In this document: positions 1 to 5,155 of the stretch, piece after piece
Position numbering within the stretch: the stretch's first letter is position 1
Layout of the letters: each line of letters begins with the position of its first letter
DNA from: an uncultured Erysipelotrichaceae bacterium
GTDB taxonomy: Bacteria; Bacillota_I; Bacilli_A; RF39; UBA660
Reading direction: 5' to 3'
Length of the DNA stretch: 8,350 nt
Assembly (NCBI GenBank): GCA_902797415.1
Contig: CADBSQ010000030.1
Coordinates: forward strand, 1-8,350
Notes under the pieces: model-generated
The model's database searches: none
The model's input: only the letters and a program-made list of their open reading frames with translations
What the model was told of the DNA's origin: nothing
Position numbers and translations under genes: made by a program

Positions 1-6
1 AAGGAG

Positions 7-92
7 ATTTAAATGTCTTCTGGTGGGCGGAGCCCTTTACTATTCACACCAGCTGAGCTGGTGGTTTTAAATGGAAAACTGACGTTTTCCAT
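7..92 (+). ncRNA. Possible 3' part of a structured RNA (or a 28-codon ORF at 13-99)
   Basis: This stretch is clearly richer in G and C than the rest of the window and folds readily. ATTTAAA at 7-13 can close with TTTAAAT at 66-72 around two hairpins: GGGC-GGA-GCCC at 25-35, and a 7-bp stem CACCAGC/GCTGGTG at 47-63 with a 3-base loop. A third hairpin, ATGGAAAAC-TGAC-GTTTTCCAT at 71-92, precedes the terminator. I cannot match it to a named RNA family. A 28-codon ORF (13-99) also fits, with AAGGAG at 1-6 and good spacing to ATG. However, its codons (CGG, GGG, AGC, CTG) are unlike the neighbouring genes and the peptide is not recognisable. The RNA reading is slightly favoured; the left edge of the window hides the 5' part. 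Confidence 0.35.
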
Positions 93-97
93 AATAT

Positions 98-127
98 AAA
101 AAATCGAACCATATTGTTCGATTTTTT
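98..127. terminator. Bidirectional intrinsic terminator
   Basis: A perfect 12-bp stem, AAAAAATCGAAC at 98-109 paired with GTTCGATTTTTT at 116-127, has a 6-base loop. The A-tract and T-tract are part of the stem, so the hairpin ends in a U-run on both strands. It would stop rightward transcripts from the element at 7-92 and leftward transcripts of the YjcZ-like gene, whose stop codon lies 7 bases beyond it. Confidence 0.85.
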
Positions 128-134
128 GCATGAG

Positions 135-320
135 TTAAACTTGGTTTGCATTACCTCCAAAAGTCCAGCCTGCACCAATTATGATTACAAGTAATATAAA
201 TAAAACTATCCAAAGTGCAGCATTAAAACCATATCCTCCTGTAGTATAACCGGCAAAACCAGTGTTATAACAAGGACTACTTGGCATACTCATGCCACCA
301 TTATAGCCGTAATAATACAT
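135..320 (-). CDS. YjcZ-like small sporulation-associated membrane protein
   Basis: This is a 61-residue protein. The N-terminal half is rich in Tyr, Gly and Ser (residues 1-32). It is followed by one hydrophobic segment at about 34-51 (AALWIVLFILLVIIIGAGW) and a short tail GGNANQV. The VLFILLVIIIGAG core closely resembles the C-terminal segment of the YjcZ family of tiny Bacillus sporulation proteins, which carry G-F-A-L-I-V-V-L-F-I-L-L-I-I-V-G type sequences. In that family the proteins are made during sporulation, with no biochemical role that I know of. The start is supported by GGAGG at 326-330, five bases from ATG. The gene stands alone, divergent from the adhesin operon and followed by the 98-127 terminator. 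Assignment rests on the hydrophobic signature and composition; low-complexity similarity is the main risk. Confidence 0.7.
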   Translation of the reverse strand: MYYYGYNGGMSMPSSPCYNTGFAGYTTGGYGFNAALWIVLFILLVIIIGAGWTFGGNANQV

Positions 321-341
321 ATTAACCTCCTATTCTCTTTA

Positions 342-370
342 TATTTTATGGTTATAATTTTTTTTTGTTA
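342..370 (-). promoter_or_regulatory. Sigma-K-like promoter candidate for the YjcZ-like gene
   Basis: On the minus strand, CATAAAATA (350-342) matches the sigma-K type -10 pattern CATANNNTA. TAAC (370-367), with AC at 368-367, sits 16 bases upstream and fits the minimal -35 AC. The predicted start of transcription, near 335, gives a leader just long enough for the GGAGG at 326-330. Matches to such a loose motif arise by chance in AT-rich DNA. The call is supported mainly by the sporulation identity of the gene downstream. Confidence 0.35.
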
Positions 371-392
371 ATATGTGAGTAATAATTAAAAT
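365..392 (+). promoter_or_regulatory. Candidate sigma-A promoter of the adhesin-sortase operon
   Basis: TTGTTA at 365-370 and TAAAAT at 387-392 are separated by 16 bases. A run of nine T lies at 358-366 and overlaps the first bases of the -35. It is the best vegetative promoter match between the divergent genes, but the region is AT-rich and weaker alternatives exist. Confidence 0.35.
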
Positions 393-443
393 ACCAGGAA
401 TAATTAAAAGTAGAGGCAATAAAACGATTAAACAGGAGGTTAT

Positions 444-1577
444 ATGAAAAAAAATTATTTATTTTTAATATTGTGCATGATTTTAATAAACATAGGACTT
501 GTTAATGCGGAGGAATTAAACATAAATCCAACAAACTATTATTTTCATAGATTAAGTCCAAATGATGACTTTAGTGATAGGTATAAAAATTACGATATAA
601 ATGGTAATACTGCTTACTGTATAGAACCGGGTTTACATGAAGGACAGACTTATAAAGTAGGTTCTTGGGAAAATGTAAATCTAAGTGATGATGTGAAGGA
701 AAAAATTAAACTATATTCGTATTATGGTTATGACTACAGTGGACATAAAACAACCAAATATAGAGCAGCAACACAGTCTTTGATTTGGAAAAGTATAATG
801 GGAACAGGCTCTACCGTTACGTTTTCATCAGAACTTTTTGGCAGGGGGACTATATGGGATGTTAAAGATGAAGAAAACAAAATAAATGAGTTAGTTTTAA
901 ATCATAAAAAAGTTCCAGAATTTGATCTAAGTGACTTTTACTATGTAGGTGAAAAAATAGCTTTAAAAGATAAAAATGAAGTATTAAAAAGCTTTAATGT
1001 GGAAACAGAAGCAGAAAGTAGTGTTAGAGGTAGCACGCTATATATAACACCTCAAAAAACAGGTAAATTAACGGTTACTTTTAAGAAAATAATGGATTAT
1101 AAAAATAATTACATCATATATGAGTCTAATGGATATCAAACAATGTTTAGCCCTGGTAATATAGATGATGTAATAAATAAAATTGAACTTAATATTAAAG
1201 GTGGAACTATTACAATTAATAAAACTGATGAAGATAAGAAACCTTTAAGTAATGTGGAGTTTTCTCTTTATGCTAATGAACAGATTGGTACATTTAAAAA
1301 AGGTGATTTGGTATATAGTGGTAAAACTAATGATTTAGGTATTTTAATTATTAATGATTTATTTCCAGGAGAATATATTCTTAAAGAGATAAAATGTCCT
1401 GAAGGATATATTAAAGATGAAAAAGACCATACTATCAAATTGAAAGTTAAAGACAATGAACTTAATTATAAAATTGATTTGGTTAATAAGAAAGAAAAGA
1501 AAATCGTATTAAAAGATGTACCTAAAACAAGTCTTAACTTTATAGAATATCTACTAATGAGGGTTGGATTAATATGA
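444..1577 (+). CDS. Secreted thioester-domain / SpaA-type surface protein (adhesin)
   Basis: This 377-residue exported protein carries a signal peptide at 1-22 (cleavage near NA-EE). Residues 30-115 look like a thioester domain: YCIEPG places Cys59 and AATQSLIW places Gln111, the pair that forms the internal Cys-Gln thioester used by Gram-positive adhesins for covalent attachment to host surfaces. Residues 160-250 are an unassigned beta-rich spacer. Residues 253-350 form a SpaA/Cna-B-like domain (GTITINKTD...PLSNVEFSLY...GEYILKEIKCPEGY), with Lys260 and Glu315 placed for an intramolecular isopeptide bond. The C terminus has VPKTS (359-363), a sorting-signal-like motif, but only 14 weakly hydrophobic residues follow. 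AGGAGG at 434-439 supports the ATG. The stop overlaps the sortase start by 4 bases (ATGA), so this is probably the substrate of that sortase. The host ligand is unknown. Confidence 0.8.
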   Translation: MKKNYLFLILCMILINIGLVNAEELNINPTNYYFHRLSPNDDFSDRYKNYDINGNTAYCIEPGLHEGQTYKVGSWENVNLSDDVKEKIKLYSYYGYDYSGHKTTKYRAATQSLIWKSIMGTGSTVTFSSELFGRGTIWDVKDEENKINELVLNHKKVPEFDLSDFYYVGEKIALKDKNEVLKSFNVETEAESSVRGSTLYITPQKTGKLTVTFKKIMDYKNNYIIYESNGYQTMFSPGNIDDVINKIELNIKGGTITINKTDEDKKPLSNVEFSLYANEQIGTFKKGDLVYSGKTNDLGILIINDLFPGEYILKEIKCPEGYIKDEKDHTIKLKVKDNELNYKIDLVNKKEKKIVLKDVPKTSLNFIEYLLMRVGLI

Positions 1578-2119
1578 AAAAGATTTTAATTTTAATATTG
1601 GTATTATTGTCTTTTTCAGGATGCACAGCTAAAAAGCAAGTGCCTATTGTTGCACATAAAAATATTAGTGTTAACAATGATTACAAGAACGTTAGTTTAG
1701 CTAAAAAGAAAGAAACTAATGAGGAAAAAATATTATTAACTTTGGAGATTCCTAAGATTAACTTAAAAAGAGGTATTTATTATATTGATAGTGAGAAAAA
1801 CAGTGTTGATTATAATATTGAATTACTAAAGGAATCTACATTACCTGGTAGTGGTGTATCGCATTTGTTTTTTGCCGCTCATAGAGGAAATAGTAAAGTG
1901 TCATTTTTTGAAAATTTAAACAAATTAGAAGAAGGAGATATAGTAAGAGTTTATTACAATAATAATATTTTTTCTTACAAAATTTCGCATTCTTTTATTA
2001 CTGATAAAGATGGGACAATAAGTGTGAGTCTTGATGAACAAAAAGACTCCATTGGATTAATTACGTGTGTAAAGGAAAAAAAAGATAAACAAATTGTTTA
2101 TATTGGTTATAAAATCTAG
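1574..2119 (+). CDS. Sortase, class D-like, with a lipoprotein-type signal peptide
   Basis: This is a 181-residue sortase, a cysteine transpeptidase that cleaves sorting signals and attaches surface proteins to the cell wall or to each other. Visible hallmarks are LEIPKINL (57-64), the STLPGSG strand (88-94), catalytic His103 in FFAAHRGN, and catalytic Cys165 in GLITC. Two features are unusual. The N terminus (MKKILILILVLLSFSGC) ends in a lipobox-like sequence with Cys17, so the enzyme may be lipid-anchored instead of held by an uncleaved membrane helix. The position of the usual catalytic Arg, near the end of the fold, is Lys172 in DKQIVYIGY. The start overlaps the adhesin stop by 4 bases; a weak GAGG lies at 1559-1562. 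Pairing with the adjacent thioester/SpaA gene indicates a dedicated sortase-substrate pair. The class assignment is tentative. Confidence 0.85.
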   Translation: MKKILILILVLLSFSGCTAKKQVPIVAHKNISVNNDYKNVSLAKKKETNEEKILLTLEIPKINLKRGIYYIDSEKNSVDYNIELLKESTLPGSGVSHLFFAAHRGNSKVSFFENLNKLEEGDIVRVYYNNNIFSYKISHSFITDKDGTISVSLDEQKDSIGLITCVKEKKDKQIVYIGYKI

Positions 2120-2164
2120 GATTAAAAGGGATTTTGTGTTAGAATAATCTTAGAGGAGACGAGT

Positions 2165-3100
2165 ATGAAAAAACCAAATGTAATATTTATGGGAAGCAGT
2201 GAAATATCTGTTAAACCATTAATGGAATTAATAAATAATTATAATGTAATCGCTGTAGTTACACAAAAAGATGCACCTGTTGGTAGAAAAAAAATACTAA
2301 CGCCAACACCAGTTAAGGTAGTAGCTACATCAAATAATATTAAAGTGTTTACGCCAGCAAATATTAAAAAGGAATATACCGATATACTTAGTTTAGATCC
2401 TGATGTTATTGTAACTTGTTCTTATGGTCAAATAATCCCTAAAGAAATTATTGATTATCCAAAATATGGATGTATTAATATTCATGCATCTCTTCTTCCA
2501 AAGTATAGAGGGGGAGCTCCTATCCAAAGAGCTATTATGAATGATGAAGCTTTTAGTGGTGTTACCATAATGTATATGGATGAACACATGGATACAGGAG
2601 ATATGATATGCTCAGAAAAAATTAAAATAGAAGATACTGATAATTTATCAACACTAAGTGATAAGATATCATCTGTAGGAAGTAATCTTATTATCGAAAC
2701 AATTAACAATATAATTAATGGAAAAACAATAAGAACTAAACAAAATGATGAGGAAGCAACATATGCTCCTATAATCAAAAAAGATGATGAATTGCTAAAC
2801 TTTGATAAAACTGCAAGAGAGGTATTTAATAAAATAAGAGCAATTAATCCTAATCCAGGTTCATATTTTAAACTTAATAATAAAATAATAAAAGTATATG
2901 AATCAAAAGTTTTGGATAAAGAAAGTACATCACCTGGATTAATAACTAACATAAGTAAAGAGGGCATAGAAATCGATTGTGCAGATAAAAAAATACTTAT
3001 AACAAAAATTAAACCAGAGGGGAAAAAGATAATGCTTGTAAAAGATTATATAAATGGAATAAAAAAGGAAAACTTTATAGGAAAGTGTATAGACAAGTGA
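2165..3100 (+). CDS. fmt: Methionyl-tRNA formyltransferase
   Basis: It transfers a formyl group from 10-formyltetrahydrofolate to Met on the initiator tRNA, making the fMet-tRNA used in bacterial translation initiation in the cytoplasm. The 311-residue length is normal. The formyltransferase fold runs over about 1-190, with INIHASLLPKYRGGAPIQRA (104-123) and GVTIMYMDEHMDTGDM (132-147). The catalytic triad of this fold corresponds to Asn105, His107 and Asp143, with the usual 38-residue Asn-to-Asp spacing. The C-terminal domain (about 205-311) binds tRNA. The N-terminal loop reads FMGSSEIS where many homologues have a GTPEFA-like sequence. GAGGAG at 2153-2158 lies 6 bases before ATG. The gene sits 45 bases after the sortase with no clear terminator between, and lacks its frequent partners def and priA here. 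An extended -10 (TGTTAGAAT, 2137-2145) might give it a separate promoter. Confidence 0.97.
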   Translation: MKKPNVIFMGSSEISVKPLMELINNYNVIAVVTQKDAPVGRKKILTPTPVKVVATSNNIKVFTPANIKKEYTDILSLDPDVIVTCSYGQIIPKEIIDYPKYGCINIHASLLPKYRGGAPIQRAIMNDEAFSGVTIMYMDEHMDTGDMICSEKIKIEDTDNLSTLSDKISSVGSNLIIETINNIINGKTIRTKQNDEEATYAPIIKKDDELLNFDKTAREVFNKIRAINPNPGSYFKLNNKIIKVYESKVLDKESTSPGLITNISKEGIEIDCADKKILITKIKPEGKKIMLVKDYINGIKKENFIGKCIDK

Positions 3101-3657
3101 TTAACAAAAAAAATATACCCATAATAACCATATTAATAATATGTCTCATTTTTATGGCGTGTTCCTTTTATAATCATAAACAAACTTTACCTACTAAAAA
3201 AGAAGAGATTGTAAAGAATGATTCAAAAAGTCTTTTCGAAAAAGAAGAATACATTTTAAATGGTAATTATAATTATAAATTCGAAATCAATGATAATAAA
3301 AAAGTAACATATAAAGGCTCATATAATAATGGTGAAACAAAAGGTAAATATATAAGTTCAGATAAAAATTATAATTATATTATTACAAATAAAAACGTTT
3401 ATATTATTAAAGAAAATGGAAAAGAACCATATAAAGATTTATACTCAAATCTTGATTATAGATTATTTGATTTTGAAAGCATATTTCACGCTATCAAAGA
3501 AAAAAACTATATAAAAAAAATAGAAAATAATAAAGTAGTATATACGTATGACTATTTAGATTATAAGTTAAGTATTATTACAGACAAAGAAAGTATTTTA
3601 AAAATTATATTTAAAAAAGATAATGTAACCTATGATTTTAGTTTTGTTAGGAAGTGA
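3097..3657 (+). CDS. Unrecognised lipoprotein, Tyr/Asn/Lys-rich
   Basis: I do not recognise this protein. It starts with a positively charged, strongly hydrophobic segment ending in LIFMAC, a plausible lipobox with Phe at -3 and Ala at -1, which would make it a lipid-anchored extracellular protein of about 165 mature residues. The rest is rich in Lys, Asn, Tyr and Ile, with alternating patterns that suggest beta strands (for example NGNYNYKFEIN and NYNYIITNKNVYII), and has no cysteine that could be catalytic. GTG at 3097 overlaps the fmt TGA by 4 bases (GTGA), a standard coupled arrangement, and yields a compact signal peptide. A GTG at 3085 would add four residues. Neither has a well-spaced ribosome binding site, so coupling with fmt is likely. 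The gene is also coupled to the permease downstream. It may be lineage-specific. Confidence 0.75.
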   Translation: MINKKNIPIITILIICLIFMACSFYNHKQTLPTKKEEIVKNDSKSLFEKEEYILNGNYNYKFEINDNKKVTYKGSYNNGETKGKYISSDKNYNYIITNKNVYIIKENGKEPYKDLYSNLDYRLFDFESIFHAIKEKNYIKKIENNKVVYTYDYLDYKLSIITDKESILKIIFKKDNVTYDFSFVRK

Positions 3658-3662
3658 AACAA

Positions 3663-4790
3663 TTGAAATATAAAATTAAAGACAACTATTATTTTAGATT
3701 TGGTTTAATGCTTTTTATTACTTTTTCTTGTTTAATAGTATTTTACTTTTTGTTATTAAAATTTGATTTGTGGTGTAAAGGTATACTTAAGATTATAAAG
3801 ATTTTATCGCCTATATGGTTGGGATTATTATTTGCATATCTTATGAATCCATTTGTTAAATTAATTGAAGATGTGATATTAAAAAAAGTTAAAGTATCTT
3901 TTAAATTAAAAAGACTTACAAGCATTACGACTACTATTTTAGTTCTTGGTTTAATGATTTTACTTTTCATTAAGTTTGTTGTTCCGTCACTTTTCTCTAG
4001 CGTTCAAATGATAGTTAAAAATCTCCCTGAGTACAATGAACATATATATAATCTTGTAGATGATCATTTTGAATTAAGTAGAAAAGATTTTGATAGGGTA
4101 GTAACTAAAATAACTAACTATATAAATGAGAAGGAAATTAATACTAATAGGATAATGAATAACATTGCTAGTGCATCAATTAGCTTTGTAGGAGCTCTGG
4201 TTAATGTAACAATAGGTATTATAGTTGCCGTATATCTTTTATATGATAAAGAAGAATTTAAACGTAATACAAAAGCTATTTTGAAGGCTAGTCTTTCTAA
4301 AAAAGCTTATCAAAGTACTATGGATACATTAGTGTATGCAGATAAAATATTTGGTGACTTTCTTATAGCAAAGATAATAGACTCACTTATTATAGGAGTT
4401 TTAACATTTGTATTGCTCAGTATATTTAAAATTCCATATAGTATTGTAATAAGCTTAATTATTGGTATAACAAATATTATTCCATATTTTGGACCAATAA
4501 TTGGTGCTATACCTTGTATTATATTCTTGTTATTAATTAGTCCTACCAAAGCCATAGTATTTACAATATTGATATTATTAATACAACAGTTTGACGGTAA
4601 TATTTTAGGTCCAAAATTAATTGGTCACAAAATAGGTATGAAAAGTTTCTGGGTACTATTTTCAATACTACTATTTGGTGGATTATTTGGTGTACCTGGT
4701 ATGATATTTGGTGTTCCATTCTTTGCATTAATTTCTTCAATTTTTGGAACAAAAATTGAAAAAAAGTTACTTTCTAAAAGTCAAAGTTAA
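3663..4790 (+). CDS. AI-2E family transporter (PF01594-type membrane permease)
   Basis: This polytopic membrane protein of about 375 residues has the family layout: hydrophobic segments near the N terminus (about 15-65 and 90-112, counted from the GTG at 3654), a soluble stretch at about 115-170, and clustered C-terminal helices. Diagnostic sequences are GITNIIPYFGPIIGAIP (271-287), QQFDGNILGPKLIG (311-324) and GLFGVPGMIFGVPFFA (343-358). The family is named for an autoinducer-2 exporter, but members also include Na+/H+ antiporters, so the substrate cannot be stated. GTG at 3654 overlaps the upstream stop, but its AGG is only 2 bases away. TTG at 3663 is preceded at 5 bases by AGGAAGTGA (3649-3657), one mismatch from the ideal site, so I prefer TTG. 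It is the last gene of the operon, followed by the terminator at 4819-4860. Confidence 0.92.
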   Translation: MKYKIKDNYYFRFGLMLFITFSCLIVFYFLLLKFDLWCKGILKIIKILSPIWLGLLFAYLMNPFVKLIEDVILKKVKVSFKLKRLTSITTTILVLGLMILLFIKFVVPSLFSSVQMIVKNLPEYNEHIYNLVDDHFELSRKDFDRVVTKITNYINEKEINTNRIMNNIASASISFVGALVNVTIGIIVAVYLLYDKEEFKRNTKAILKASLSKKAYQSTMDTLVYADKIFGDFLIAKIIDSLIIGVLTFVLLSIFKIPYSIVISLIIGITNIIPYFGPIIGAIPCIIFLLLISPTKAIVFTILILLIQQFDGNILGPKLIGHKIGMKSFWVLFSILLFGGLFGVPGMIFGVPFFALISSIFGTKIEKKLLSKSQS

Positions 4791-4816
4791 AAAACATTTC
4801 ATAAATCGAAATGTTT
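4787..4816 (-). terminator. Leftward intrinsic terminator candidate
   Basis: AAACATTTC (4792-4800) and GAAATGTTT (4808-4816) form a perfect 9-bp stem with a 7-base loop. Only the minus strand has a following T-run (GTTTTTT, from the A-tract at 4789-4794); the plus strand continues with CGGAC. It is therefore placed to end the leftward transcript that starts near 5042. It overlaps the 3' end of the permease gene. Confidence 0.5.
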
Positions 4817-4818
4817 CG

Positions 4819-4860
4819 GACTGTTGACAAAAGAAATTTTGACAATAGTCTTTTATTTTT
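4819..4860 (+). terminator. Intrinsic terminator of the adhesin-sortase-fmt-permease operon
   Basis: GACTGTTG...CAATAGTC (4819-4850) folds into a 13-bp hairpin with one G-T pair, one A-A mismatch and a GAAA tetraloop at 4833-4836. It is followed by TTTTATTTTT. It starts 29 bases after the permease stop codon and reads in the right direction to end the five-gene operon. Confidence 0.8.
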
Positions 4861-4873
4861 ACAAAAAATGTAT

Positions 4874-4937
4874 TATAATTAGGTCAGTAAGGTTGCTTAA
4901 ATATTCCAAAAATTTTGCTTACAAACCTTACTTTTTT
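4874..4937 (+). ncRNA. Candidate short RNA (promoter -10 to terminator), antisense to the end of the 32-codon ORF
   Basis: A perfect TATAAT at 4874-4879, with only a poor -35, is followed at the expected start distance by AGTAAGGTT (4886-4894). This pairs with AACCTTACT (4924-4932) and runs into six T (4932-4937). The product would be about 52 bases long and mostly a single stem-loop that works as its own terminator. GTAAG at 4887-4891 could also pair with CTTAC at 4918-4922, giving two competing folds. Its 3' end is complementary to the last codons and stop of the leftward ORF at 4928-5026. Transcription is inferred only from the promoter and terminator layout. Confidence 0.3.
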
Positions 4938-5026
4938 AATGAAAGAAAAATGTATGTACAACCAACTAAAATTGATAAAAAAATCATCACTTTATAAATT
5001 GGAAAAGTAGCTGTTTGTATAACCAT
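4928..5026 (-). CDS. Small hydrophobic peptide, 32 codons, type I toxin-like
   Basis: This 32-residue ORF has a short polar N terminus (MVIQTATFPIYK), one membrane segment (VMIFLSILVGCTYIFLSL) and a two-lysine tail. LVGC resembles a lipobox, but only 10 residues follow, so a single-span membrane peptide is more likely. The start is supported by context: an extended -10 promoter places transcription start near 5042, and AAAG-TA-GTGAT immediately before the ATG resembles an AAAGGAGGTGAT site with changes. The size, hydrophobicity, charged end, own promoter and an opposing hairpin RNA at the 3' end resemble type I toxins of Gram-positive bacteria. It matches no specific toxin I can name. A chance ORF in AT-rich DNA cannot be excluded, though the membrane pattern and promoter argue against it. 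Confidence 0.5.
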   Translation of the reverse strand: MVIQTATFPIYKVMIFLSILVGCTYIFLSLKK

Positions 5027-5048
5027 AGAATCACTACTTTCTAAGATA

Positions 5049-5077
5049 ATTATAGCATTTAAAAAACATAATAACAA
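5049..5077 (-). promoter_or_regulatory. Extended -10 promoter of the 32-codon ORF
   Basis: On the minus strand TTGTTA (5077-5072) is 17 bases from a perfect TATAAT (5054-5049). The -10 is preceded by TGC, making an extended -10. The predicted start near 5042 leaves a leader of about 15 bases that consists almost only of the ribosome binding site. It is one of the best promoter matches in the window. Confidence 0.65.
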
Positions 5078-5101
5078 TCAATTTACTATCAACAAAATTA
5101 C

Positions 5102-5130
5102 TTGTAAAAAACAAAAAGTAATGATATACT
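5102..5130 (+). promoter_or_regulatory. Promoter of the tail-anchored protein gene, with overlapping palindromes
   Basis: TTGTAA (5102-5107) and TATACT (5125-5130) are separated by exactly 17 bases, 26 bases before the start codon. Three inverted repeats overlap it: ATTACTT/AAGTAAT (5097-5103, 5116-5122), TGTAAAAA/TTTTTACA (5103-5110, 5130-5137) and AAAAAGTA/TACTTTTT (5113-5120, 5127-5134). One or more may be an operator, although AT-rich DNA forms such repeats easily. Confidence 0.6.
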
Positions 5131-5155
5131 TTTTACAGTAGGAGCACGGATATAT

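Noticed and set aside
1268..1456. 62-codon minus-strand open frame
   Set aside because: Opposite the SpaA domain of the adhesin; no start signals.
2482..2967. 161-codon open frame on the minus strand
   Set aside because: It lies wholly opposite fmt, whose catalytic motifs make the plus strand certain; no ribosome binding site or recognisable product.
4310..4752. Minus-strand open frames within the permease gene
   Set aside because: Shadows of the AI-2E permease, whose conserved motifs fix the plus-strand frame.
4880..4937. Riboswitch or attenuator for a downstream gene
   Set aside because: The hairpin could form alternative pairs, but no rightward coding sequence follows for more than 200 bases and the next gene has its own promoter.
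4951..4997. 15-codon plus-strand ORF starting with ATG in the 4791-5155 gap
   Set aside because: No ribosome binding site and no meaningful sequence; the minus-strand ORF in the same place has a promoter and a coherent membrane segment.
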